Assembly: GCA_016933115.1 (NCBI GenBank)
Contig: JAFGBL010000015.1
Location: 1 to 44,251 of the forward strand
Direction: 5' to 3'
From: Bacteroidales bacterium
GTDB lineage: Bacteria; Bacteroidota; Bacteroidia; Bacteroidales; JAADJA01
DNA: 44,251 nt
Under the pieces are notes generated by a model. It saw nothing but the letters and a program-made list of their open reading frames with translations, did not search any database and had not been told where the DNA came from. Position numbers and translations under genes: made by a program. Below are positions 25,953-35,672 of the stretch, piece by piece (the stretch's first letter is position 1; each line of letters opens with the position of its first letter).

Positions 25953-28900
25953 TTAAAATTCCATCGCAGCCATTCGCTGGTAACTGGCATAACGCCATTT
26001 GGCATTTTCCTCTGCGGCAGCAAAGAGTTCGATAGTTTGAACCGGGAACGATTTTTTCAGCGAAGTATAGCGTACCTCACGGTTCAGGAATTCCTGGAAT
26101 TTCGACCAATCAGGCTCCTTGGAATCATAGGTAAACGGATTTTTGCCCTCTTTCTCCAATTCGGGGTTAAAGCGATACAAATGCCAGTAACCGCATTCAA
26201 CGGCCAGTTTTTCCTCTTCCTGGGTTTTACTCATACCAAATCTCAATCCGTGGTTGATACAAGGTGCATAAGCGATCACCAGCGAAGGTCCGGGATATGC
26301 TTCTGCTTCGCGGATGGCTTTGAGTGTTTGTGACTGATTGGCGCCCATCGCAATCTGTGCAACATAAACATAGCCGTAAGTCATTGCCATGGCGCCAAGG
26401 TCTTTTTTCCTGATCTTCTTTCCGGATGCCGCAAACTTGGCAACAGCACCAACCGGTGTGGATTTGGAAGCCTGTCCTCCTGTATTTGAATAAACTTCTG
26501 TGTCCAAAACCAATATATTGATATCATCACCGGATGCTATAACATGATCAAGACCGCCATATCCGATATCATATGCCCAACCATCACCACCAATTACCCA
26601 AACCGATTTTTTACTAAAATACTGTTTGAGATTTAATAATTCTTTAGCCATTGGGTCTTTCTCTTTTTCCAGGGCAGAAATAACCCTCATGGATATTTCA
26701 TCCGATTTTTGGCCGTCGTTGCGGTTGGCAATCCACTCAGCAAATAGTTCCTTTGTTTTTGCAGAAAAATTTCCACTTGCCTGTTCCATTTTACCTGCAA
26801 CCCGGTTTCTCATTTTATTGACAGCAGTCACCATTCCAAAACCATATTCGGCATTATCCTCAAACAATGAATTAGCCCAGGCCGGTCCTCTACCCGTTTT
26901 TTTGCTCGGGCAATAGGGCGTTGAAGGAGCCGAACCACCGTAAATGGATGAACAACCGGTGGCATTGGCAATCATCATGCGTTCACCGAAAAGCTGGGTG
27001 ACCAGTTTTACATATGAAGTTTCACCACATCCGGCACATGCTCCTGAAAACTCAAATAAAGGTTGCGCGAACTGACTGTTTTTGACTGATTTGTCCTTTT
27101 CGACGATATTGTCTTTGTAACTAACAAAACCATCCAGGTAATTCCAAACATCTATTTCTTTTGTCTGTGATTCCAACGGTTTCATGACCAGGGCTTTCTC
27201 CTTGGTCGGGCAAACTTCAACACAATTTCCGCATCCGGTACAATCCAGCGGGCTTAACTGCATGCGGTACTGATAACCATCAAAAGTTTTAGGTATTGCT
27301 TTAAGGGTTGTTGTTCCATCCGGAAGTCCTTTCATCTCCTTCTCATCAATTAAGAACGGACGAATGCAGGCATGCGGGCAGACATAGGAGCACTGGTTAC
27401 ACTGGATACAATTTTCCGGAATCCATTCCGGAACGTCCACTGCAATACCCCGTTTCTCATAAGCTGTAGTTCCGGCGGGAAATGTTCCGTCTTCCCTGCC
27501 AACAAAGGCACTTACCGGCAAACTATCACCCTGTAATCTATTAATCGGGTCAAAAATATTTTTTATGAAATCAGGAACATCCTTGTTTTCTTTACTTGCT
27601 TTCGGCTTCAGATTCGACCATTCTCTTGGAACATCCAATTTCTCAACATCGCCTCCACGATCCACGGCAGCGTAGTTCATACTAACGATCATGTCTCCCT
27701 TCTTACCATAGGTTTTCTGAATGGCCTTTTTCATGTGTTCTACTGCATCATCATAAGGAATTACTTCAGAAACTTTGAAAAATGCCGATTGCATGATTGT
27801 GTTGGTCCTTGAACCAAGTCCGATTTCTTTGGCGATCTTGGTTGCATTGATGATATAGAACTCGATTTCATGATCCGCCATATATTTTTTCATGTGATCG
27901 GGAAGGTGATTCATGGTTTCCTCAGCATCCCAGATACTGTTGAGCAGAAAAGTACCACCTTTTTTCAACCCTTTCAACATGTCATATTTTTCCAGATAAG
28001 CAGGAACATGGCAGGCAACAAAATCCGGTGTACCGACGAGATATGTGGAATTAATCGGTTTATCGCCGAATCTCAGGTGAGAGACCGTGATCCCTCCTGA
28101 TTTTTTTGAATCGTATGCAAAGTAACCTTGTGCGTACTTATTGGTGTTGTCTCCAATGATTTTGATGGAGTTTTTATTGGCTCCAACAGTTCCATCGGCT
28201 CCCAGTCCATAAAATTTTGCTTCATAAGTACCTTTCGGGGTTACCCGAACCGGATCGAGCAGGGGCAGGGATGAATTTTTAACATCGTCATTGATGCTGA
28301 TGGTAAACCTGTTTCTGGGTTCTTTTTGCCGCAGGTTTTCAAAAACTGCAATGATATGGGCCGGGGTAGTATCCTTTGAACTCAATCCGTAGCGTCCTCC
28401 AACGACATCAGGAGCATTGGGCTTATTGTAAAATAAATCCCTGACATCCAGGTAAAGAGGTTCACCATTTGCTCCAATTTCTTTGGTACGGTCGAGTACG
28501 GCAATCTTTTTTACTGATTTCGGGAATACCTTCATAAAATATTTTTCCGAAAACGGCCGGTAGAGATGCACTGCAATCAATCCAACTTTTTCTCCCTTTT
28601 CCATGAGATAATCTACTACTTCCTTGATGGTATTGGTCACTGAACCCATGGCAATAATGATGTTTTCAGCATCATTGGCGCCATAATAATCAAACGGATG
28701 ATATTCACGCCCGGTGATTTTTTTAATTTCCTGCATATAGTCATCAACTATATCGGGAATATCATCATAAAAAATGGAAGCGGCTTCCCTTGACTGGAAA
28801 TAAATATCCGGGTTCTGGGCTGTACCCCTGGTTACCGGGTGCTCCGGGTTCAAAGCATTATCCCTGAATTTTTGAAGTGCTTCGTAATCCACCAGTTTGG

Positions 28901-29480
28901 CCAGGTCTTCCATCTGCATTTCTTCAACTTTCTGAATTTCGTGGGAGGTTCTGAAACCATCGAAGAAATGAAGAAACGGAACACGGGTCTTGATGGCTGC
29001 CAGGTGTGCAACTCCTGCAATATCCATTATTTCCTGAGCATTGGCAGTAGCAAGCATGGCAAATCCAGCCTGGCGTGTACTCATTACATCACTGTGGTCC
29101 CCAAAAATGGACAAAGCCTGTGCCGCTAAACTCCTGGCACTCACGTGAAACACACCCGGAAGCAATTCACCTGAAATTTTATACATATTCGGGATCATCA
29201 GCAACAGACCCTGAGAAGCTGTAAATGTGCTGGTCAGAGCACCGGCCTGCAACGAACCGTGAACGGCGCCTGCAGCACCAGCTTCGGATTGCATTTCCTT
29301 GACATCTACGGTTTCGCCAAAAATATTTTTTCTTCCGTATGCGGCCCATTGATCGATATATTCAGCCATATCCGATGAAGGAGTGATCGGATAAATACAA
29401 GCGACTTCACTGAACATGTAAGCAATGTGAGAAGTGGCAAAGTTGCCCTCGCATGTTACGAATTTTTTCTCTTTAGCCAT
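25953..29480 (-). CDS. nifJ: Pyruvate:ferredoxin (flavodoxin) oxidoreductase
   Basis: This 1175-residue single-chain enzyme oxidises pyruvate and CoA to acetyl-CoA and CO2 and passes electrons to ferredoxin. Domain order is the usual one: N-terminal pyruvate-binding domain (YPITPSSDMAEYIDQW), gamma domain near residues 420-620, a two-cluster ferredoxin domain (CIQCNQCSYVCPHAC near 690, CTGCGNCVEVCP near 745), a Cys pair for the third cluster (ACAGCGET near 811), and the TPP domain (GGDGWAYDIGYGGLDH, DTEVYSNTGGQASKST). Length matches full NifJ. It marks an anaerobic or fermentative lifestyle. It is transcribed alone, with a strong terminator, and is divergent from a DHOD-like gene. Confidence 0.96.
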   Translation of the reverse strand: MAKEKKFVTCEGNFATSHIAYMFSEVACIYPITPSSDMAEYIDQWAAYGRKNIFGETVDVKEMQSEAGAAGAVHGSLQAGALTSTFTASQGLLLMIPNMYKISGELLPGVFHVSARSLAAQALSIFGDHSDVMSTRQAGFAMLATANAQEIMDIAGVAHLAAIKTRVPFLHFFDGFRTSHEIQKVEEMQMEDLAKLVDYEALQKFRDNALNPEHPVTRGTAQNPDIYFQSREAASIFYDDIPDIVDDYMQEIKKITGREYHPFDYYGANDAENIIIAMGSVTNTIKEVVDYLMEKGEKVGLIAVHLYRPFSEKYFMKVFPKSVKKIAVLDRTKEIGANGEPLYLDVRDLFYNKPNAPDVVGGRYGLSSKDTTPAHIIAVFENLRQKEPRNRFTISINDDVKNSSLPLLDPVRVTPKGTYEAKFYGLGADGTVGANKNSIKIIGDNTNKYAQGYFAYDSKKSGGITVSHLRFGDKPINSTYLVGTPDFVACHVPAYLEKYDMLKGLKKGGTFLLNSIWDAEETMNHLPDHMKKYMADHEIEFYIINATKIAKEIGLGSRTNTIMQSAFFKVSEVIPYDDAVEHMKKAIQKTYGKKGDMIVSMNYAAVDRGGDVEKLDVPREWSNLKPKASKENKDVPDFIKNIFDPINRLQGDSLPVSAFVGREDGTFPAGTTAYEKRGIAVDVPEWIPENCIQCNQCSYVCPHACIRPFLIDEKEMKGLPDGTTTLKAIPKTFDGYQYRMQLSPLDCTGCGNCVEVCPTKEKALVMKPLESQTKEIDVWNYLDGFVSYKDNIVEKDKSVKNSQFAQPLFEFSGACAGCGETSYVKLVTQLFGERMMIANATGCSSIYGGSAPSTPYCPSKKTGRGPAWANSLFEDNAEYGFGMVTAVNKMRNRVAGKMEQASGNFSAKTKELFAEWIANRNDGQKSDEISMRVISALEKEKDPMAKELLNLKQYFSKKSVWVIGGDGWAYDIGYGGLDHVIASGDDINILVLDTEVYSNTGGQASKSTPVGAVAKFAASGKKIRKKDLGAMAMTYGYVYVAQIAMGANQSQTLKAIREAEAYPGPSLVIAYAPCINHGLRFGMSKTQEEEKLAVECGYWHLYRFNPELEKEGKNPFTYDSKEPDWSKFQEFLNREVRYTSLKKSFPVQTIELFAAAEENAKWRYASYQRMAAMEF

Positions 29481-29642
29481 AATTTTATATTTTTAAAATT
29501 CTTAGTATCAATTCATATCGAAAAAAACACCATTTAAGGTGGTGGCGAAATTAATAAATTAAAACAATTTGTATTTAATCGTACCTTATTTAGAATATTT
29601 TTAGATAAGCTTTTCAAAAAAAATAAGAACTGAAAAATTTTA

Positions 29643-29650
29643 TACATTTG
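29643..29650 (+). promoter_or_regulatory. -7 element of the DHOD-like gene
   Basis: TACATTTG fits TAnnTTTG and lies 70 bp before the ATG at 29720. No clear -33 was found. In the rest of the 29481-29719 gap I see only a weak CACC-N6-GGTG inverted repeat (29530-29543) and no clean nifJ promoter. Confidence 0.4.
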
Positions 29651-29719
29651 TCCTTCGCAATTTTGACGCAACATTTATTTGAAATAACTTAATTTACTTA
29701 CAATTCAAATCCTTATAAT

Positions 29720-30733
29720 ATGACCGACCTATCAGTAAATTATATGGGGATCAAGCTTAAAAATCCCATCATCGTAGGTGCATGCAACCTGGTAACCGAA
29801 ATTGACAACCTGAAAAGAATGGAAGAGGCAGGCGCTGCAGCCATTGTTTACAAATCCCTTTTTGAAGAACAAATCCAACTGGAAAGCCTGCAAATGTCGG
29901 AAGAAATGGAAGAATTTACGGAGCGGAATGCAGAAATGATCTCCATGTTTCCCGACGTTGAACATGCCGGGCCAACCGAATACCTGATGGAACTGAAAAA
30001 AGCCAGGGATAGTGTCAGTATACCTATGTTCGCCAGCCTGAACGCAATTGAAATGGAAACCTGGGAAGAATATGCAAAAAAAATAGAGGAAGTAGGAGTA
30101 GCCGGGATCGAGTTGAACCTATATTATGTTCCATCTGATTTTGAAATTATGGGAAAAGCCATTGTGAGTGAGCAACTCGATATTTTAAGTGCAGTTAGAA
30201 AAGCTGTTAAAATTCCAATCGCAGTAAAATTAAGCCCCTATTATACCAACCCGCTTTATGTCATCAAAGAAATGGATAAACTGGGAGTGAATGCATTTGT
30301 GCTTTTCAACAGATTATTCCAACCCGAGATCGACATTGACAGGGAAGAGCTCCATTTCCCTTATAACCTCAGCAATTCGGACGACAACCGTTTTCCGTTA
30401 AGGGTTGCAGGTATGCTTTATAACAATATCAATGCAAACATCTGTAGCAGCCGAGGGGTTTTTACAGGAGAGGACGTCGTTGCAATGATCCTTGCCGGCG
30501 CTGATTGCGTTCAGGTAGTTAGTACCCTCTACCGAAATAAGATAGAACAAATTTCAGCTATTTTGACTGATATAGAGAGATGGATGAACAATAAGGGATA
30601 TAAAAAGCTGGAAGATTTCAGGGGCAAAATGTCGCGGAAAAATATTCAAGATCCTTTTGCTTACCGTAGGGCACAGTACGTTGATATACTTATGAAGTCG
30701 GAACAAATTTTTAAAAAATACCCGACTATCTGA
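29720..30733 (+). CDS. Dihydroorotate dehydrogenase-like protein
   Basis: This 337-residue TIM-barrel FMN protein shares features of class 1 dihydroorotate dehydrogenases: LKNPIIVGACNLV, GVAGIELNLYY (in place of the usual GVELNISCPN), PIAVKLSPYY, and the phosphate-binding GADCVQVVSTLYRN. The catalytic Cys region of PyrD is replaced, so pyrimidine synthesis is doubtful. Relatives with this length are annotated DHOD-like and, from memory, recur beside nifJ. The divergent nifJ here fits that pattern. The substrate is unknown; a flavoprotein linked to ferredoxin or pyruvate metabolism is an inference. Confidence 0.8.
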   Translation: MTDLSVNYMGIKLKNPIIVGACNLVTEIDNLKRMEEAGAAAIVYKSLFEEQIQLESLQMSEEMEEFTERNAEMISMFPDVEHAGPTEYLMELKKARDSVSIPMFASLNAIEMETWEEYAKKIEEVGVAGIELNLYYVPSDFEIMGKAIVSEQLDILSAVRKAVKIPIAVKLSPYYTNPLYVIKEMDKLGVNAFVLFNRLFQPEIDIDREELHFPYNLSNSDDNRFPLRVAGMLYNNINANICSSRGVFTGEDVVAMILAGADCVQVVSTLYRNKIEQISAILTDIERWMNNKGYKKLEDFRGKMSRKNIQDPFAYRRAQYVDILMKSEQIFKKYPTI

Positions 30734-30756
30734 GAAATTCAATAATTGAAATCATG

Positions 30757-30787
30757 AAATCCCGGGCAGGTTTATTCCGGGATTTTC
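30757..30787. terminator. Terminator between the convergent DHOD-like and TonB receptor genes
   Basis: AAATCCCGG (30757-30765) pairs with CCGGGATTT (30777-30785) around an 11-nt loop, followed on the plus strand by TTCTTT. It lies 24 nt past the plus-strand stop and touches the minus-strand stop at 30789, so it probably serves the DHOD-like gene and perhaps both. Confidence 0.7.
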
Positions 30788-30788
30788 T

Positions 30789-33224
30789 TTAAAATGTGTA
30801 TGCGTATTGAACCAGAATTTTTCTCATTTGTTCAGCCTTAAGCGGTCGCAAGGAATACCACCGGTTCAATAAATTATCTACTATGAGAGAGACTTTGTGG
30901 TTTTCCTTAAAGGTCTTGCTAATTCTCAAATCCATGATAAAATTGCCATTGTTATGGTTATAGAAGTAACTCATATAATCGATCGGCTGAATGGTTCCCC
31001 CGGTTAACTTTGTATAGTCTTCCAAATCCTGTATGGCTTTGTCAAGATTTTCAATTTTACTGAAATATTTAAGGCTTACACCCGCTGAAATGCTCTTAAA
31101 ATCAAAGGCAACATCCGCTTTAATGGAATGCAGGAACCGGTATTTCAGGATATTTTTACCCGGATCAATGCTCGTAGTAGTATAACTAAAGGTATTATTA
31201 ATTCCAGTACTGTAATCTGTCGCAAAAACATAATCCGGTTCAAGTGTTTTGGGCTGAATATAATTATATCCCAACATAGTGGTCATTTGCAGATTTTTGC
31301 CCAATTGAGCTTTACCGGTTAGTGAAAAGTCGAACCCGACGATCCTTGATTTTCCCGTATTAAGGAAACGAAATCCGTAAAAAGGCCAGGTAAATGTAGA
31401 GTCCCACTTACCGAACAAATATTCGATCGTATTTTCATAATCCTGCTGAAAAACAGCCACATCCACATAACCGAAATAGTTGAGGAATTTAAAGCCCTGC
31501 TTTACCCCAATTTCAGCATTTACGCTGCTTTCCGGGGCCAATGACGGATTATCAAATACCCCGAATGAACCGACATCGATTCGAATATATTTTTCGGCGA
31601 TCGTTGGGTAACGGTAACCCTGTCCGAGAGATAACCGCAGATATGTTTCCTGCAGCAATTTCAACGTCATGCCTGCCCTGAAAACCGGTTTGGTTTCATT
31701 TGTAGTATCATTCATGCTGAAATATTCCACTCTGACACCTGCAGTAAAATTAATAACTTTGAAAACGTTGAAGTCAATCTCTGTATAACCGGATAAATTT
31801 AACAGGTGATTTTTGGCTGAGCCAGAGCCGGTATACATTCCGGACAAAACATCGCTGTATTGAAAAGTCAACCCTCCGATAAAAGCAAAATTCTTTAAAA
31901 AATCGTATTTTCTGTTAAAATTATAATCAGCGAAATAAAGTGTTGAATTAATATTCTGATGATTGGATTGATCATTGTTGTTGTGCAAAACACGGGCTTT
32001 GAAAGAATGCGTAATCCCGATCTTTGAATAAAAATTCACAAACGGGTCAAGGTAAAAAGTAAATTGGTCCTGAAGCAGTGCTGCACCGGGATAAGTCCTG
32101 TAGAATCCTTCTTCCGAATCGAGCCAGGCCAACACCAGGTTTGATTTATTGTACATGGCATTCCCATTTACCCCATAGTTCAATCCCGTTACTTTCTTCG
32201 ACCTTTGCCTGATATTGAAATTCAGCCTGAACCGTTTGGTGGCCATCTGAGAATCGGAGAAATTGGTAAGTGTGTCTTCAACCAGCGGTCCTGGTCGCGG
32301 AGCACCTATATACCCATGATCGAGCAACACATTCGCTCCGATGGTGATATCCGTGTTATGTGCCATCCGGGTATGAAAATAATCGGCACCCGTAACATAA
32401 GGAATCCCGCTCCACCACTTCATTTCTTTGTATTTAGGGGTGGTATAGCTTCCACCATAAACCTTGATCCGGGTAAATGGCTCCAGGTTTGGCCGGGCCG
32501 TTCGGATGTAAATGGCACCGCTCAGGGCATTTGCGCCTGATAAAACAGAAGCACAACCCTTAACAACTTCAATTTGTTCGATATTTTCGGTAGGTATCAA
32601 ATCCCAATAAGGACGGCCGGCATCAGCAGACAAAACCGGCATGTCGTCAATAAATACGGCTACTTTGCTTCCTACGCCAAAGGTAAAACCGCTACCTCCC
32701 CTTATTTGCGGTTCGCCGTCAAGAATATTTAATCCCGGTGTATAATCAAGTATGGAGGTAATATTGGTGACATTTTTACTCTGAATTATTCCGGGTTTGA
32801 TGATTTCCATGGAAGTTGAAATCTCTTCGTACGAGCGGTCGAACCTTCCTACCTTTATCACCACTCCCTGCAATTCACTGGTGTAATTTTCAAGGTAAAT
32901 CGTTTTTTCAACCGTTTCTCCGGGATTGATATCAACCTCTACCGTATGGGTTTTCATACCGGTGAAGGAAATGATAAATATATGATGTCCCGTTCCCAAC
33001 TTAATATTAAAATTCCCATCGAGGTTGGTGATATCTCCGATGGTCGGATCACTTTTAGATTTAATATGTGCACCGATCAACGATTCTTTTGTATCCTCAG
33101 CTTTTACTGTTCCTTTAAAATTTCCGAAATCCTGCGAAATTGCCTGAATGAAAAATAGGTTCAGCACAATTAAACCAAGTAAAGATTTATATAATAGGTG
33201 TCTGATATTTTCAAATAAAAACAT
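30789..33224 (-). CDS. TonB-dependent outer-membrane receptor
   Basis: This 811-residue protein has a signal peptide and then a CarboxypepD_reg-like domain (FKGTVKAEDTKESLIGAHI, TNLDGNFNIKL). A plug domain follows with NVTNITSILDYTPGLNI, PQIRGGSGFTFGVGS and IEQIEVVKGCASVLSGANALSGAIYI. A C-terminal barrel ends in YAYTF. It imports a ligand with TonB energy, and no SusD partner is beside it, so a siderophore, metal chelate or cofactor is more likely than a glycan; this is inference. It follows a T9SS protein gene by 42 bp. Confidence 0.9.
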   Translation of the reverse strand: MFLFENIRHLLYKSLLGLIVLNLFFIQAISQDFGNFKGTVKAEDTKESLIGAHIKSKSDPTIGDITNLDGNFNIKLGTGHHIFIISFTGMKTHTVEVDINPGETVEKTIYLENYTSELQGVVIKVGRFDRSYEEISTSMEIIKPGIIQSKNVTNITSILDYTPGLNILDGEPQIRGGSGFTFGVGSKVAVFIDDMPVLSADAGRPYWDLIPTENIEQIEVVKGCASVLSGANALSGAIYIRTARPNLEPFTRIKVYGGSYTTPKYKEMKWWSGIPYVTGADYFHTRMAHNTDITIGANVLLDHGYIGAPRPGPLVEDTLTNFSDSQMATKRFRLNFNIRQRSKKVTGLNYGVNGNAMYNKSNLVLAWLDSEEGFYRTYPGAALLQDQFTFYLDPFVNFYSKIGITHSFKARVLHNNNDQSNHQNINSTLYFADYNFNRKYDFLKNFAFIGGLTFQYSDVLSGMYTGSGSAKNHLLNLSGYTEIDFNVFKVINFTAGVRVEYFSMNDTTNETKPVFRAGMTLKLLQETYLRLSLGQGYRYPTIAEKYIRIDVGSFGVFDNPSLAPESSVNAEIGVKQGFKFLNYFGYVDVAVFQQDYENTIEYLFGKWDSTFTWPFYGFRFLNTGKSRIVGFDFSLTGKAQLGKNLQMTTMLGYNYIQPKTLEPDYVFATDYSTGINNTFSYTTTSIDPGKNILKYRFLHSIKADVAFDFKSISAGVSLKYFSKIENLDKAIQDLEDYTKLTGGTIQPIDYMSYFYNHNNGNFIMDLRISKTFKENHKVSLIVDNLLNRWYSLRPLKAEQMRKILVQYAYTF

Positions 33225-33266
33225 AGGCTTTGATCAGGCAAGTTTGAAAGTTAAATTCAAGAAAGA

Positions 33267-34214
33267 TTAATTGAACACCATTTTCCTGCTTATGGAATAA
33301 TCGGCTGTTATGACCTTAATTATGTATAAGCCAGATAATTCACCGGAAATGGTATTCGTAACCCGACCTGATCGAATTTTTTCCTTCATAAGGATTCGCC
33401 CGGTTAAATCAATAATTTCCAAATAAGATTGGTTTTCAAATTCCGGTGGCAGGTTATTTACAATAAACTTGTTGTTAAGCTGAACAATATCAACGTTATT
33501 AAGCGGGTTTTCGGCAATAGCCTGCTGTCCGCCAATAATTTCAATGTCATCAAAATAAGCATAGCTTCCAATGACGGGCGTAGTTCCATTTCCAGATGTT
33601 AAGATTACCAGCAAGTATTCCGGGGTCCGGTTGTCATAATATTCAAAAGGGAGTACTATCCGGGTCCAGTTTTCAAAAGTACCCCCGATATCCGCCCTGG
33701 TATATCCTACCCAGTTTTCGTGATTGCCATTCTGGACTGGTAAAATTCCTTCACCCACATGCAATAAAGCCTGGAATTGCAAGGTATCGCCATCAACCGG
33801 AAAAAATTTCATCCAAAAGGCAATACTATCCGGACGGTGTGAATAAGGCAGATACCATTGCGGATCAGATGTATCTGTATAAATATAGGCCAAATCCGTA
33901 TTGAAATTGGGATGAAAACGGCCATTTGTAATGGTTCCCGGGACCGGTATACCCAGTGCAGATACATTTGACAATTTTACGGAATATTGTCCGTTGTGCG
34001 CTTCGGTACTTCTTTCCCATGTAATGGGGGCTATATTTGTATAATCCGGATCATCCGAAGTTTTGAGCGTACTCCAATTGACCGGTTCGATAATATCAGG
34101 GCCTAATCCAATTTCTTCCCAATCCTCAAATCCGGGATTTTCAATTTGTTGACTATTTATTATGAGGGAGACGAATATGGATAAAATTATTAGTATCGGT
34201 ATCTTCTTTATCAT
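33267..34214 (-). CDS. T9SS-exported protein, PCMD-like beta-sandwich
   Basis: This 315-residue protein has a signal peptide ending INSQQ. The body opens with IENPGFEDWEE and WERSTEAHNGQYSVKL, and continues to AYFDDIEIIGG. This is the pattern of the PCMD/carbohydrate-binding jellyroll proteins of Bacteroidota. The last 70 residues form a T9SS sorting domain (LEIIDLTGRILMKEKI, LSGLYIIKVITADYSISRKM). It is probably a surface-exposed binding protein working with the TonB receptor encoded just downstream. The ligand cannot be told. Confidence 0.75.
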   Translation of the reverse strand: MIKKIPILIILSIFVSLIINSQQIENPGFEDWEEIGLGPDIIEPVNWSTLKTSDDPDYTNIAPITWERSTEAHNGQYSVKLSNVSALGIPVPGTITNGRFHPNFNTDLAYIYTDTSDPQWYLPYSHRPDSIAFWMKFFPVDGDTLQFQALLHVGEGILPVQNGNHENWVGYTRADIGGTFENWTRIVLPFEYYDNRTPEYLLVILTSGNGTTPVIGSYAYFDDIEIIGGQQAIAENPLNNVDIVQLNNKFIVNNLPPEFENQSYLEIIDLTGRILMKEKIRSGRVTNTISGELSGLYIIKVITADYSISRKMVFN

Positions 34215-34248
34215 AAGTCTGGTATTAGAATCGTTTATTTTCCATTTC

Positions 34249-34280
34249 CAAAATTACTTTTAAATTTTTTAGGATACAAA
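34249..34280 (-). promoter_or_regulatory. Promoter of the T9SS protein-TonB receptor operon
   Basis: On the minus strand TTTG (34280-34277), a 20-bp spacer and TAATTTTG (34256-34249) match the Bacteroidota consensus. The ATG lies 34 bp downstream of the -7 element. Confidence 0.6.
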
Positions 34281-34341
34281 ATTCTTTTTTCAACGGAAAA
34301 TTAACATTTGAGCGTCAACTCATCCGACTGAAAATCTTTAC

Positions 34342-34349
34342 TACTTTTG
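34342..34349 (+). promoter_or_regulatory. -7 element of the sulfotransferase gene
   Basis: TACTTTTG fits TAnnTTTG and lies 45 bp before the ATG at 34395. A TTTG at 34307-34310 is too far upstream to be a standard -33. Confidence 0.4.
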
Positions 34350-34394
34350 GCGGCGTTTAGTCGACCAAAAATATGAACCCATTTTTTAGTTTTT

Positions 34395-35513
34395 ATGCCT
34401 AATAAAAAATCCGGTAAATTTGATTTTCCAATTTCTACGTTGGTTGGCAGCCCATTGCCCAATTTTCTTCATACCACTTCACAGAAAAAAATAGATAAAA
34501 AATACCGCTCAAGATATATACTTTCCCTGCTGGCTTCAGCTATCCTCGACCCGTTTGGGAGGGCAGAAAACTTTTTCAATAAAAGTAAAATTAAAAGGCA
34601 CACTCCGGCAAAATCACCTGTATTTATCATTGGCTATTGGAGAAGCGGCACAACCTATTTACACAACCTGTTGTGCCATGATAAGAGGTTCGTATATGTA
34701 TCGACCTACCAGGGAATTTTTCCGAACCATACCCTTTGGCATCAATGGTGGCTGAGTGGGATCATTCGTTTGCTGATGCCAGGAGAAAGGCCCGTTGATC
34801 ATATGAAGCTGGACCTGAATTTTCCACAGGAGGAAGAAATTGCGATGGGGAATTTACAGAAATTAAGTTTCTATAATTTTTTTTATTTCCCCGATCATTT
34901 TACTGATTATGTGCAAAAGACCCTCCACTTTGAGAATACCAGTGAGCGTGATATAAAAAAATGGAGTGAAAGCTACCTTAAACTGATGGCCAAAGCAGCC
35001 ATCAAAACCAGAGGGGAACGGTTCCTTTCAAAATGCCCGGCCAATACATTCCGTATTGAAAAATTGGTTGAAATGTTTCCGGAAGCCAGGTTTATTTATT
35101 TGTACAGAAACCCCTATAAGGTTTTATCATCCTTTAATCTTTTCCTTGCGGAAGTGATCAATGGTGTGGGGTTTCAGCAATTCGACCGCAAAAAGCACCT
35201 GGAAAATATTTGTGAACTTTATTTGCACATGTTACAAAATTATGAACGCGATAAGCATTTGATTAAGCCTTCCAACCTGCTGGAACTGAAATATGAGGAT
35301 TTTATTACCCATCCCCTGGATTCCATTGAAGAGATTTACCGGGTTTTCGGTATTGAAGGATTCTCCGAAAGCACGCCGGCTTTTCAACAGCATATCGAAC
35401 TGCACAAGAATCACTCATCGAGCCAATATAATATTGACCCTGAAATTAAAAGATTTGTTAACGAAAAGCTCACACAACATTTAACTGACAAGGGTTACAA
35501 AATACTGGATTAG
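34395..35513 (+). CDS. Sulfotransferase family protein
   Basis: This 372-residue protein has the PAPS 5'-phosphosulfate loop PVFIIGYWRSGTTYLHNLL near residue 75 and the 3'-phosphate-binding segment FIYLYRNPYKVLSSF near 235. It has no signal peptide, so it would act in the cytosol or at the inner face of the membrane. It resembles the Sulfotransfer_3 type acting on lipids, glycans or small molecules. The acceptor is unknown and no sulfate-activation or glycan gene is adjacent. It is transcribed alone. Confidence 0.88.
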   Translation: MPNKKSGKFDFPISTLVGSPLPNFLHTTSQKKIDKKYRSRYILSLLASAILDPFGRAENFFNKSKIKRHTPAKSPVFIIGYWRSGTTYLHNLLCHDKRFVYVSTYQGIFPNHTLWHQWWLSGIIRLLMPGERPVDHMKLDLNFPQEEEIAMGNLQKLSFYNFFYFPDHFTDYVQKTLHFENTSERDIKKWSESYLKLMAKAAIKTRGERFLSKCPANTFRIEKLVEMFPEARFIYLYRNPYKVLSSFNLFLAEVINGVGFQQFDRKKHLENICELYLHMLQNYERDKHLIKPSNLLELKYEDFITHPLDSIEEIYRVFGIEGFSESTPAFQQHIELHKNHSSSQYNIDPEIKRFVNEKLTQHLTDKGYKILD

Positions 35514-35672
35514 TCCGGACGTGTAAAGTCTTTCTCTTAGGCAAGCCCGTCGGCATTTTTAAAAATTTTATGGTGACAAAGGGAAAAACTTCAGGACTGA
35601 ATTATTACTTTTCCGTTCCAAATTTACGGCAACCCTTTTGAAAACCTTTGATAATGGCAGGCTGAAACCCGA

